NCBI GenBank assembly: GCA_029990175.1
Contig: JARKIP010000035.1
Location: 35,974,001 to 36,038,000 of the forward strand
Reading direction: 5' to 3'
Origin: Petunia secreta
Taxonomy: Eukaryota > Streptophyta > Magnoliopsida > Solanales > Solanaceae
DNA: 64,000 nt
Below the pieces are notes generated by a model, which was not told the origin of the DNA, did no database searches, and was given only the letters and a program-made list of their open reading frames with translations. Position numbers and translations under genes: made by a program. Positions 1 through 11,169 of the stretch are shown piece after piece (position 1 is the stretch's first letter; the number at the start of each line of letters is the position of its first letter).

Positions 1-57
1 AGTGTAAGTCTCGTCTCGCTTTTATCTTTTATCGCTTTCGTATTTTCGATTGCATCA
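1..57 (+). repeat. 3' end of an LTR (GCGATCGC-family type)
   Basis: The stretch matches the last bases of the LTRs of E9 and E14 and ends GATTGCATCA. No primer binding site follows, so it is the tail of a solo or 3' LTR inserted in the leader of E1, not the LTR of E1. The possible target duplication is TCACT at 58-62. Confidence 0.8.
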
Positions 58-291
58 TCACTCAAAGTGCTTAGCGTTCCAATCGAGTCCTATTAACTCC
101 ACTCACCCCGGAGTACATTTGGCTCTTGAGTCGAGTGATTAGGTTTAGGTTTACTATTCAACTTTGTGAAGCTTTGAGTTCAAGCAAGAGTGAAATAGCC
201 ATCGCCACCATACGAGTGATCCGAGTGAACACAAGTGAGGGAGCGAGTGAGGTGTTTTAACTAACTCTTGTTTCTTTTCTTTGTAGGTACA
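58..291 (+). other. 5' leader remnant of element E1 with splice-like signals
   Basis: This is untranslated leader similar to the leaders of E10 and E11. It contains GTGAGGGAG near 235 and ends TTTGTAG-GTACAATGG at the gag start codon. The pair looks like a mini-intron donor and acceptor and recurs in most elements of the window. Confidence 0.6.
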
Positions 292-2746
292 ATGGCCAAC
301 GAAGGTCAAGATTTCATCAAGGAGGCCTTGGCTAGCCTTCTTGCCAAGATGGATGTTATGACTCAAAGGATTGAGTCACTTGAAAAGGGTGCTTCAAGTA
401 CCCAAGGAGACCAAGGGACCCCGAGTGTCCCAATTGAAAAGGGGACCCCGAGTGTCCAAATTGAGACCGGTGAAGGCTCGAGTAGCCCTACCTTTACCCC
501 GGAGCAAGTTGTTGAATTGCTCAATCAACAACGGGTAAAGGAAGATCGAAAGAGAATTGAACGAACAGGCATTCCCCGTATTTTGGATAATCCCCCAAGA
601 GACAACCCATTACCAAGACCCATCCGAAATGTGCAACCTCTTGAGCAAGTCGATGAAGCTCAAGAAGGGGAAGAAGCCGAGTATGGTGATGATATGTATG
701 GTTTTGATGATCACCTTCAACCAAGACGTGGTATGAATTGGGGTCGTAATGTGGATCGAGGTAGAGGCCGAGGTTGAGGGCCACCTATGGGATTTGTTGG
801 AGGGAATGCGAGAAGGGAGTATGGTGTGAATGAAGACCACTATGGGGGCCAACCGGAGCCATTCCGTGGGGGTCGTGACAACAACAACAATCTTAATAGT
901 GTGAAGATTACTATTCCTCCTTTCAAAGGGAGTAGTGATCCGGTGGAGTACCTTGATTGGAAGTTGTCCATGGAACGTATATTTGACACCAATGACATGC
1001 CCGAATTGAAGAAGACTAAGTATGCTATCTCTACCTTTGAAGGAGGATGGAGGATGGGTAAAGAGGAATAGAAGGAGGATGGGGATGGTTCTTAATCTTA
1101 CTTGGGATGAGTTGATCCGTGTGATGGATGAAAAGTACTTGACTAACCAATACCGAGTGGACCAACAAAAGCGTCTCTATGAATTGAAGCAAGGTTCCAA
1201 GTCGGTTGGGGAGTACTTCAATGAGTTTGAACAAGTCCGGATGACTCTAGACTTGGATGAGGAAGACAATGAGACGGCCATGATCCGTTTCAAAGGGGGC
1301 TTAAACCGAGACATAGCTTCACTTTTGAAGTTTCACAAGTACAATGATCATTACAAGCTATGTGAGGATGCGGTTGAAGCCGAGAAATGGCTCAAAGAGG
1401 AGAAATCCCTTCGCTACAAGAGTAATGCTATTACTCCATTGAACAAGCCAAAGGATTGGAAGTCTCCTACAACTAATGCCAAATTCCAAAGTGCAAGTGG
1501 TGCGAGTGCTAGCAAGGAAGTGAAAAAGCCTTTTGAAAGGTCAACACAACCCGTGGGAGGTAATTCTAGAACTCAATTGAGTAATCCAATCTCTTCTTCT
1601 ACTCAATGCGTTAAGTGTAAAGGTTATGGTCATCTCTCTAAAGATTGCCCTACCCAGAAAACTATGGTTCTTGTTGGTGACTTGGTCTATGAGCAAGATA
1701 GTGAGCCCGAGGAGGGGGAAGAAGAGGGAGTAGAGGGTGAGGAGGAAGGAGATGTTGGGGAGATTGCCACGGAAGAAGATGATGATTCCCATGCCTTCCT
1801 TGTTGTGAGGAGGAGTCTAGGAGCCATGTGTGTAGAGGATGTTGAAACCTTACAACGAGAGAACCTTTTTCACTCCAAATGCCGAGTCATGGGTCTCCTT
1901 TGCTCTATGATCATTGACTCGGGAAGTTGTGCTAATGTTATTAGCCAAACACTTGTTACCCAATTGAAAATACCTACCTTGAAACACCCAAGTCCTTATA
2001 AGCTTCAATGGCTTAGTGAGTGTGGTGAGTTGAGGGTGGTTAAACAATGCTTGATCAAATTCAAGATTGGGAACTATGTGGATGAGCACATGTTCGATGT
2101 CGTGCCTATGCAAGCATGCCACCTACTCTTTGGTAGGCCTTGGCAATTTGATCGACGTGTGGTTCATAATGGTCATGCCAACACCTATACGGTGACACAT
2201 GAGGGGAAAAAGTTTGTGCTCCCACCCATGACTCCCAAACAAGTGAGCGATGATTACAAACGGATGCGGGAGTTGAGGGAGGTGGCAAAGGCTAAGTCGG
2301 TTGTTGAGACTAGCCCTTTGTCCAAAAGCTTGGTGGCAATCCCACCTACTTCTACCGGTGGCATATGTGCCATGATGCAACCGGGCGAGATCCTAAAAGG
2401 AAATGATGGCAACAAGCTTCTCATATGCCTAGTGCACAAAAGGTATGGTTCTAAACTCTAATTGTGATTTTTCTTCTAACCCTTTGCCTAGTGTGTTTGA
2501 GAATGTTTTGAAGGATTTTGGTGACATGTTCCCGAATGAAATGCCGGACGGATTGCCTCCTTTGAGGGGCATTGAGCATCAAATAGACTTTGTCCCGGGA
2601 TCCCAAATCCCGAACAAACCGGCCTATAGGAGCAACCCGGAGGATACAAGGGAATTGCAAAAGCAAGTTGATGAATTGCTCACTAAAGGCTTGGTGAGGG
2701 AAAGCTTGAGTCCTTGTGCCGTGCCCGTGATCCTTGTTCCCAAAAA
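292..2746 (+). pseudogene. E1 gag-protease-RT start, decayed Ty3/gypsy polyprotein
   Basis: The reading frame starts MANEG like E6 and E11 and encodes gag, a CCHC knuckle (near 1610), an aspartic protease with Asp-Ser-Gly (near 1915) and the N-terminal part of reverse transcriptase up to VILVPK. It is broken in several places. CGA has become TGA at 775-777. Part of gag around 1040-1065 is deleted, removing the conserved STWWES block. One extra A in the run at 2437-2441 shifts the frame just before RT. At 2746 it is cut by the LTR of E2 and the rest of pol is not in the window. The closest intact gag here is that of E11. It is an old autonomous-type copy. Confidence 0.9.
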
Positions 2747-3510
2747 TGATGTAGGGAAAACGCGGAAAAGATAAAAGATAAAGAACGAGACGTAACTCGA
2801 TCTCTAATCCCAAGTAGCAACGGAGAACTTGTTCCGTTACACCCCGAGAGAAGGACAAGAACACCTACGCTATGCAACTACCCTCGAGCCAACTAGGACC
2901 CGCAAGTAGAATGATCGGGGCGGGGTTGTTAGGCAACTAGAATCCACTAGAAGTAACAAGTCCCAACTAAGGTTGGTTTTCATAAACCCAAAGAGAATCC
3001 ACTCTTTACAATATTCAATTCATCATTCAACATAAACTAAGTGTAAAATAAGCTAGGCTTGGCTATTTATAGTGTTTCCCAATCTTACACAAAGACTTAA
3101 CTACCCTTACTAATAAGGTTCAACAAATAAGCCACGTAGGGCAAAATAGTAAAAGTCTACTAAATCTGCGAACTGGGAGGGGCGCCTGGGCTAGGTGGGG
3201 CGCCTGGCTTATGCTGAGTCCAGGCGGGGCGCCTGGAGCTAGGCGGGGCGCCTAGGCTGGGGCACCTAGGCAGGTGGGGCGCCTGGGTGCCATGCCATTC
3301 TTAGGCAGTAAGCTTCCTAGGCGGGGCGCCTGGGCTAGGCGGGGCGCCTAGCTGTGCTGGGCCTTCTTCCTCCTCCTTAGGCGTGGAGCCTAATGTTGAA
3401 ACCATCCGGAACACTTCCAAAGCCCTTGACTTCAAGTCCTTTGTATCTTCCAAGCTTGGCACATGTCGGAAAGTGTTGGAAAGTGTCTTGGCACGATTTG
3501 CTCTGCATCA
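2747..3510 (-). repeat. 3' LTR of element E2 (minus strand), AGGCGCC-type
   Basis: The 764-bp LTR reads TGATGTAGGG on the left and ends CTCTGCATCA, next to a reversed polypurine tract at 3511. It is inserted in the RT of E1 with possible target duplication AAAAA (2742-2746). The U3 holds repeated AGGCGGGGCGCCT palindromes at 3179-3346. Its TG-side end matches the 3' LTR end of E7, so E2 and E7 appear to be one subfamily. Confidence 0.85.
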
Positions 3511-3921
3511 TCCTCCCCTTCTTGAAGAGATTTCGTCCTCGAAATCAATGCATTCATGTGCATGGCATCATCTCTTAGGGGTGCCCAATGCTCTCCTCCT
3601 TTGTAACTCTTGATTGTCACCTTGACATAGGTCTCTTCCAAGATCTCCCTTGCTTTAACATGGAGCTTAGAACCTACAAGCAACATCAAGCAAACACAAG
3701 AACTCCTACTTTGAAAGTAGGTTAGTGCAAGAAGTGTGGAAAACACACTCTTGTGATATAACCAAGCATCAATTAAAAGCACAAATATCAAGTCTCCAAA
3801 GAGAACAAAAGGTACTTGGTTAAAGATCATCATGCACCTAACACAATAGTGATCAAATAAACCACGGGGATATGAAAAACGCAAGATCAAGCTATCAAAA
3901 TCCCCTTGAACCTTAAGCTCA
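3511..3921 (-). pseudogene. E2: C-terminal tail of domain X plus integrase-tail remnant
   Basis: Minus-strand coding sequence matches the last 120 or so residues of the E11 protein: the hydrophobic stretch with IDAWLYHKSVFST, a remnant of the integrase C-terminal region (KLHVKAREILEE), and the ISRTKS-QEGEDD end before the polypurine tract. The frame continues into the LTR to about 3432. It is truncated upstream at 3921 by the LTR of E3. The rest of E2 is not in the window. Confidence 0.85.
3674..3721 (-). other. Conserved hairpin plus acceptor-like motif, E2
   Basis: On the minus strand CTAAC is followed by a perfect inverted repeat CCTACTTT-C-AAAGTAGG (3721-3705), a T/G-rich tract, and TGTAG-GT with the AG ending at 3674, 31 nt after the hairpin. 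The same arrangement occurs in E3, E5, E8 and E11. Confidence 0.7.
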
Positions 3922-4647
3922 TGATAAGAATCAAAAACGAAACGCGGAAATAAAGATAAAGAGCGAGACACCACTCGAACTCCCTACGAAGTAACTATGG
4001 AGAACTCGTTCCATAATACCCTCGTATCGGTGTCAAGGAGGACCTACACTATGCAACTACCCTCGAGTCACACCTAGGACTCGCAAATAGAATGATCGGG
4101 GGTGGTTTGGGGTTCAACTAGAATCCACTAGTAAACTCAAACCGTCTCAAAGGGTTTTCATTCAAAGAGAATCCACTCTTGAACATTGTCATTGACAATC
4201 AATCATTCATCATAATAGCTAACTTAGGAATAATGCTAAGCTATGGAGTATTTATAGGCCTCATTTAAGACATAAGGAAAGGCCTAAAGTACCCTTAAGT
4301 AAGTTCTAAAGTCAAAAGCCACGTAGGGGCATAATAGAAATTACATAGGCTAATAACTAGAAAATCCCGCAGCTTGTTCAGCACTAGGCGCCCCGCCTGT
4401 TTCAACCAGGCGGTCCGCCTACTCTGCCTAGGCCCTCCGCCTCTGCACTAGGCGGCCTTAGATCCAGAGAGTTCTCCACAAGTGGGCGGTCCGCCCCTTT
4501 GACTAGGCGGTCCGCCTGCTTCCCTGAGTGCTTGAAACGCCTCGAAATGTGTCTCTAAGGCTCCTCGTTCCATGGCGTTCCAATGCATAAGCTCTTCCTT
4601 GGCCTTGGATGATGTTTTTAGATGGTTGCTCGATTTGGGTCTTATCA
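3922..4647 (-). repeat. 3' LTR of element E3 (minus strand), AGGCGGTCCGCCT-type
   Basis: The 726-bp LTR has inverted ends TGATAAGA / TCTTATCA, inserted in X of E2 (flank GCTCA). Palindromes of the AGGCGGTCCGCCT type fill 4385-4523. A reversed polypurine tract (TCCTCCCCTTCTTG) abuts it at 4648. Confidence 0.9.
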
Positions 4648-7600
4648 TCCTCCCCTTCTTGAGAAGATTTCGTCCTCGAAATCAAGGCTTGGTCTCTCAC
4701 GGCTTTATCAACTCCTCGGGGTGGCCAAGAATCTCTTCCTTCGTCCTTCTTGATCGTCACTTTGGCATAGGCTTCTTCCAAGATCTTCCTCGCCTGAGCA
4801 TGGAGCTTAGAACCTACAAGCAACGACAAGCAAAAACAAGCAAACGTCCTACTTTGAAAGTAGGTTAGTGCAAGAAGTGTGGAAAACACACTCTTGTGAT
4901 ATAACCAAGCATCAATAACAATCATGAATATCAAGTCTCCAAAGAGAACCATAAGCACTTGGTTAAAGATCAACATGCACTCAACAAGATAATGAGCAAA
5001 TAGGTCATGGGGGTATGAAAAATGTAAGATCAAGCTATCAAAACCCTCTTGAACCTTAAGCTCAAAATCAACATACCAATCAATCCTCGAGGTGTGATCA
5101 ACATGTGGAGTGGAGTGAATCAAATAGCCCAACCTACAAGTAGGATCAAGCACTCCACTCCCCTTCTTTAGAGCATACTTACTCACACCAAGGGATTCCT
5201 CTTCTCCTCCCATTTTATCAACTAGGCAACCCTCCTCAAAAGCCAAGCTATCAAGGAAGGTATTGATGATGGATTCTTCTTCATCATAACCCCAACAAGC
5301 AATAGTAGGGTCACTCAAAGAACCATCTACCTCTCCCAAATCTCCAAACAATGGGTTGCCTAAGGGGTCAAACCCTTCACACCATGGGGGTTCCATTTGA
5401 CCACCCACCCTAGACCGATACAAGTCATGTCCACTAATGAGAATGCCTTCAAATAAAGGATTGGTAAAAACATGTATCTCACTATCATGATCAAGCATAG
5501 ACAAGTTATCAAGACTAGGTTCACTTGAGGAGTCATCATAGACAACCTTGTCCAATTCATGCAATTTGGACTCCTCAAGGACAATTCCATCTTTACCACA
5601 ACACATTGACCCACCAAATAGTAGCAAATCAACAAGAGCATGATCAACTATCTCATCTTCACCTATGTCAAAGGTTGGTGGTGTGTCATAGCAAAGGTCA
5701 CAATCATGGTCAACTATCAAATCTACACTAGGGAGGGGTTCAATGAACAATGAGCTCACATCATGATGTGGCATAGTGCTCCTCCCAACTAGTGTTTCAC
5801 ATGCAAACTCAAGTTGACAACTAGACTCTTCACTAGTGGTATATTCACTAGATGCATCAAAAACAACAACTAGTGTTGAGTCATCACAAGACAAGTAGCT
5901 AGTAGGTTCATGAAAAGGTGAAGCAACACTTACATTTGTAGTACTTCCTTGATCACTCACAAGGTTTGAAGTGTCATATGCAACTTCCCCTTCATGAAGC
6001 TCACATTGAGGCTCCAATGACTTGTCTTCCAATGTACCTACACAAGAACCTTCACAAGAAGAGATAGAAGATAAAGAAGGGTTAGAACAATGGGTGCTCT
6101 CACTCTCAATTTTTCCTTCCTCACCCCTCATCTCTCTCAATTTTACCTCATGGTCAAGTGTAGTTTGTGGTGACAATCCACTCACATCACTCCTCAATTC
6201 CTCTCCTTTTTCCTCTCTTGGATTGTCACCGGTCACTCCCTCACTTCTCTCTATCTTTTCTCTCTCAATTGGAGTGGAGTGACTCCCATTTTCATCATGC
6301 ATTGGCAAAACAATGAAATTGTTTGCCTCGGGTTCAAGTACAATGGGTGACTTGGCTTTAGCCGCTTCCTTCAACTCCCTCATGAGTTTGTAGTCATCAT
6401 TCACTTGCTTGGGGGTTAGGGGTTGAAGCACGAACTTTTTTCCCTCATGCATCACCGTATAGGTGTTGGCATGGCCATTATGAACCACACGTCGATCAAA
6501 TTGCCATGGCCTACCAAAGAGAAGGTGGCATGCTTGCATAGGCACAACATCGAACATGTGCTCATCCACATAGTTCCCAATCTTGAACTTGATCAAACAT
6601 TGCTCAACCACCCTCAACTCACCACACTCGCTAAGCCATTGTAGCCTATAAGGATTTGGGTGCTTCAAGGTAGGTATTTTCAATTGGGCAACTAGTGTTT
6701 GGCTAATGACATTAGCACAACTTCCCGAGTCGATGATCATAGAGCAAAGGAGACCCATGACTCGGCATTTGGCATGAAAAAGGTTCTCTCTTTGTAAGGT
6801 CTCAACATCCTCCACACACATGGCTCCTAGACTCCTCCTCACAACAAGGAAGGCATGGGCATCATCACCTTCTTCCATGGTAATCTCCCCAACATCTCCT
6901 TCCTCATCACCCTCTACTCCCTCTTCTTCCTCGGGTTCACTCTCTTGCTCATACACCAAATCACCAACCACAACCATGGTTCTTTTTGTAGTGCATTCCT
7001 TAGCAATATGCCCAAAGCCCTTACACTTATAACATTGAGTAGAAGTAGAAATAGGATTACTCAAGCGAGTTTTAGAGTTACCTTCCAAGTGTGGTGTAGT
7101 CTTCTCATAAGGCCCTTTCACTTCTTTGCTAGCACTTGCACTTGGAAAGTTGGCATTTGGAGGCTTCCACTCCTTTGGCTTGCTTGTAGTGGTAGGAGTG
7201 TTGTTTTTGAACTTCTCTCTTTTGAGCCAAGTCTCGGCATCAATTGCGGCTTCAAACATATCTTGAAGTGTGAGATAATGATGCAATCTCAATTGAGAAG
7301 CTATACCATAGCTCAAGCCATTCTTGAATCGGATCATGGCTTCTTCTTCACCCTCGGTATCCATATCCAATGCCATCCGGATCTTCTCAAACTCATCATA
7401 GTACTCATGCACCGATTTGACACCTTGCTTTAGATCATAGAGCTTCTTGAGTTGCTCTTGCCGATACCTTGGAGTTATGTACTTGGCATTCATAAGTCCT
7501 TTCAAATCATCCCAAGTCACATTCAAATGCAAATTCATCCTTCTCCTAGACCTCTTCATAGACTCCCACCAAGTAGAAGCATAGGCCTCAAAGGTAGAAA

Positions 7601-7717
7601 TAGCATATGTACCCTTTCGCTCCTCGGTCATCTCATTGGTATCAAACACCCTTTCCATTTGTAGTACCCATTCCATGTATGCCTCCGGATCACAAGTTCC
7701 TTTGAAGGATGGAAGAT
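4503..7717 (-). CDS. E3 gag-protease-X fusion, 5'-truncated, non-autonomous
   Basis: One open frame runs from the break at 7717 to a stop at 4503 inside the 3' LTR; the first Met is at 7676 (1057 residues). From that Met: capsid region 1-150; CCHC knuckle C215-C218-H223-C228; acidic linker 240-275; retropepsin with Asp316-Ser-Gly; then X at about 445-955 where RT, RNase H and integrase should be. A short integrase-tail remnant (956-980) and the ISRTKS-QEGEDD end follow. X is acidic, rich in Ser, with conserved blocks MPHHDVSS, CYDTPP, FTNPLFEG, LYR.RV..EPPW, ALKKGSGV and a strongly hydrophobic stretch at 895-955. I do not recognise X. The gag N-terminus is lost at the inverted junction. The element cannot replicate alone and would need enzymes in trans. 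Confidence 0.9.
4814..4864 (-). other. Conserved hairpin plus acceptor-like motif, E3
   Basis: The hairpin CCTACTTT-C-AAAGTAGG lies at 4864-4848 on the minus strand, preceded by CTAAC and followed 34 nt later by TGTAG-GT (AG ends at 4814). It sits exactly where X meets the integrase-tail remnant. Confidence 0.7.
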
Positions 7718-7727
7718 TGAGACTTGA
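7708..7727. other. Inverted (head-to-head) junction between two gag copies
   Basis: To the left, minus-strand gag coding (NLPSFKG) ends about 7717. To the right, plus-strand gag coding (RLETVERNQ) begins. The bases at the join fit both sides, giving a few bases of microhomology. No LTR, TSD or polypurine tract is present, so this is a rearrangement or template switch rather than an insertion end. Confidence 0.8.
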
Positions 7728-9198
7728 AACCGTCGAGAGGAATCAAGTTGAGACCGGTGAGAGGAGGACCCCGAGTGTCCAAATTGAATCCGGAGAGGGC
7801 ACGAGTCATAGCACTCCTATGACTCCCGGACACTTTGTTGAGCTAAACAAGAGGTATGAACAAAGCAAAGTTGAAGCTCTACGAGAGCGTGGGTTGGGCA
7901 ATCCCCCAACATGAGAGCAATCCTCTCAACTTGGGCAATCCCCAAGGAAATGCTCCACTTCGAAGACCCGTTAGGTTTGTCCCACCTCTTGAGCAAGTTG
8001 TTGAGGCTCAAGAAGAGGAGGAAGCCGAGTATGGTGATGAGGCCTATGGGTATGATGCTCATTATCAACCTAGGAGGCAAATGAATTGGGGTCGAAATGT
8101 GGATCGGGGTAGAGGCCGAGGTCGAGGGCCACCCATGAGATTTGATGGAAGGAATGCTAGGAGAGAATATGTTGCTCATGAAGACCACTATGGAGGCCAA
8201 CCGGAGCCTAACTATGGGGTGCGTGACAACAACAACAATCTCAATAGTGTGAAGCTTAATCTTCCATCCTTTAAAGGAGCTTGTGATCCGGAGGCATATA
8301 TGGAATGGGTTCTACTTATAGAGAGAGTGTTTGACACAAATGAGATGACCGATGAGAAGAAAGGTACTTATGCTATTTCATCCTTTGAGTCTTATGCTTC
8401 TACTTGGTGGGAATCCATAAAGAGGACAAGAAGAAGAGCGGGTGTGCATGTGAATGTGACATGGAATGAATTGAAGGCCCTCATGAATACCAAGTATGTG
8501 ACTCCTAGATATCGACAAGAGCAACTCAAGAAGCTCTATGATCTAAAGCATGGTGTCAAGACGGTTCATGAGTACTATGATGAGTTTGAGAAGACCCGAT
8601 TGGCCTTAGATATGGAGACCGAGGATGAAGAGCAAGCCATGATCCGTTTCAAAAATGGTTTGAGCTATGGTATAGCTTCTCAATTGAGGTTACATTCTTA
8701 TCCTTCACTTCAAGATCTTTTGGAAGCCGCTATTGAAGCCGAGCAATGGCTTAAGGGAGAAAAGTCCACCCGGTACAAGAGTAGCACTCCTACTCCCGTG
8801 AACCAATCAAAAGAGTGGAAGACTCCAAATGCAAGCTTTCCAAGTGCCAATGCTAGCAAAGAAGTGAAGAAGCCATATGAGAAGACTACTCCACCCTTGG
8901 AAGGTACTTCTAAAACTCGCTTGAGTAATCCTATTTCTACTTCTACTCAATGTTATAAGTGCAAGGGCTATGGGCATATTGCTAAAGAATGCTCCACAAA
9001 ACGAAACATGGTTGTGGTTGGCAATTTAGTGTATGAACAAGAAAGTGAGTCCGAAAATGGAGAAGTAGAGGGGGATGAGGAAGTTGATTGTGAGGAGGCC
9101 GTAGAAGAGGATGATGGCCCTCAAATGTTCTTGGTGGTTAGGAGAAGCTTGAGTACCATTGTTATGGAAGAGGAGGTGGAAAATGATCAAAGGGAAAA
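7718..9198 (+). pseudogene. E5 gag, 5'-truncated, with a frameshift
   Basis: Plus-strand gag of the same subfamily as E6 (RLETVERNQVETGERRTPSVQ). An extra C in a C run near 7907 shifts the frame relative to E6. From there the frame is open through an RG-rich segment, the capsid region, a CCHC knuckle (CYKCKGYGHIAKEC, near 8954) and an acidic linker until E4 cuts it at 9198. The coding continues at 16616 after E4. An apparent ORF reading on to 9421 is an artefact of entering the E4 LTR. Confidence 0.88.
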
Positions 9199-9951
9199 TG
9201 ATGCAGCCCGATCACGTGCTGATCAAGTGATCGATCCACCGATGAGACCGATGACAAGAAGCCAAGCCAAGTTGCTGCACGATGTGCACGTTCACTTAGC
9301 CTGGCCGAAGGAAAACAATTGCTCCGAAGCTGAGTGGCCGAGCTCAAGAATCGAAGGCATTATCTTCAGATTTGAGCCCGAAGGCAAAGTGAACGAGGAC
9401 AATGAGCTCGAAGACAATTGAGCGTCCGAAGGCAGCAAGTGTGTGTTCGAGCAGACAATCGAGAACCGAAGCCAAGGCTTACCGAAGTCAAAGCCTGCCG
9501 AACACATTTTAGTTCAGCCCTGCGTGGCTTATTTCTATTGGTCGCTTGTGACCTTTTACTAGTTTACCCTTAGTAGTCCCTATATAAACCTTAGTCCTTA
9601 CATTGTAAAAGCTAGGAGTTTTTGAACATTAATGAATTGAATAAAAGTGCCGAGCACATTTCTTCTTGTCTCCGTCGTGAGCAAAACCCCGGTGAGGGCT
9701 TTTAAGGACTTGTGGCTTTCGGTTAGTCCGATTGAACATTCCTCTTGATCATTCAGTTTGCAAGAGGCAATGTTCTCTTGAGGATTGTTGCATAGTTAGG
9801 GTGATTCTTGTCTCCCTTTTGATCGAGCTTAGGGACAGGTTCCCCTCTGTTCTTTCGAAAGAAGCAAGTTTTGTCTTGCTTTTATCTTCTTCTTTAATTG
9901 TTCTTGTTCCGCGTTTGTGCTAAGCTTCCCTTCGGGAATTGCATTGCACCA
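9199..9951 (+). repeat. 5' LTR of E4
   Basis: 753-bp LTR with TATA box TATATAAA at 9581-9588. It lacks the GC-rich palindrome arrays seen in the other LTRs of the window. Confidence 0.96.
9581..9588 (+). promoter_or_regulatory. TATA box of the E4 5' LTR
   Basis: TATATAAA in the middle of the LTR, where Pol II transcription of the element is expected to begin about 30 bp downstream. The same box is in the 3' LTR. Confidence 0.65.
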
Positions 9952-11169
9952 TCTTGGTATCAGAGCACGGTTTGGGCTTGTTTCTACAACCCCAATCCTG
10001 TTCAAGTTATCTTTATTTTCGTGCGTTGAGTCTTTGTTTTCCATTTCGTGTTCCTGTTTGTTTTGTTACTGTGGTGTTATCTTACAAAAAAAAAAAAAAA
10101 AAAAAAAGGTGTTTAAAAGAAAATTCAAAATTGTGTTTGATTGTTGGATGTTTGGGAAAAACAATCTTGGATTCTTGTTCACCATTGTTGCCTGATTCCA
10201 TCGAGTACCCGACGTACTGATTTCGTGACTAGGGTTTCTTGGTGAATTTTTGGACTGTTTTGAGCTTTAATGGTGACTGAACTCGAACCCCACTGTGTTT
10301 GGAAGAAACCGATGAAGGTTGGTGGTTCTTGAGCGATTTGGGTTTGTTTATTGCTTAAAATCGTAGTTCTTAAGTTGGAAACGTTGTCCGTACACCGGAA
10401 AATTGTTACAAGTTCGTAACAGTGTGCGACGCGTCGAGCTGGATCTTAGCTCAAGGAGCTTCGTTGATTTCCTCCGATGTTGTTTGGAACCGGAGTTGAA
10501 AGAAGCAACTCAGATCTGTTGAATTTCGTGGTCAGTGAACCGAAGTCGTTGAGTCCGTACGCCGGAGCAAGGTCACTGTTCCATTGAAGAAGAAAGGGGT
10601 TAAAATTCCAACATCAAAACCCCCAGGTGAAAGTTGTCGGCTGAAAAAGGAAAGTGGATAAGGTAAAACCCTATCCGTACTAAGGAGGGACCACTTTTGT
10701 ACGGACAGGAGTGGGTGTGATCGAAAAAGATTCCAAAGGGAATCAAAGGGTAGATTCTCCTAGGTTCTCACTTTCTTTCGTGTCAAAATTCTAGTTGGTG
10801 GATCTTTTGAGTAATTGTCCTACTCGAGGTCGTACTAACTCTTTTAAGCTGGTAGGAATTCGTGCGAAGGGGTGACCGAAGTCCAAACTTTCGTAGAAAT
10901 TCTTTTGACTCCCCGAGCTCAGTTAAAAGCGTCCGTTCCATCGAGTCGAACATCACTTCACTCTTCCCGAAGAGGCAGTGACTATTGTCGAACTTGAAGG
11001 ATCTTAGAGGACCGATCAATTGGACGAGCCACTGTTAACAAGTCTTTGAGTGATCAAAAACCGAACCCATAAATTGAGTGGACCCGAGTGCCACCCATCA
11101 AAGGTGAGGGAGTGTGTGAGGTGATTTCTAACCTTAATCTTTGTTTGATCTTTGACTTGTGCAGGTACA
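9952..11169 (+). other. E4 leader: PBS, poly(A) run, mini-intron signals
   Basis: The PBS TGGTATCAGAGC (9955-9966) fits initiator tRNA-Met. A run of 22 A is at 10086-10107. No ORF of note is present. A possible 61-nt intron lies at 11104-11164, with donor AAG-GTGAGG, CTAAC inside, and acceptor TGTGCAG-GTACAATGG ending six bases before the gag ATG. Confidence 0.75.

Noticed and set aside
9421..9421. A 521-residue gag protein ending at 9421
   Set aside because: The end is created by reading from E5 gag into the E4 LTR; the real gag continues at 16616.
10086..10107. Poly(A) run as the tail of a processed retrogene or LINE
   Set aside because: It lies within the E4 leader, between PBS and gag, with no coding sequence or target duplication of its own.
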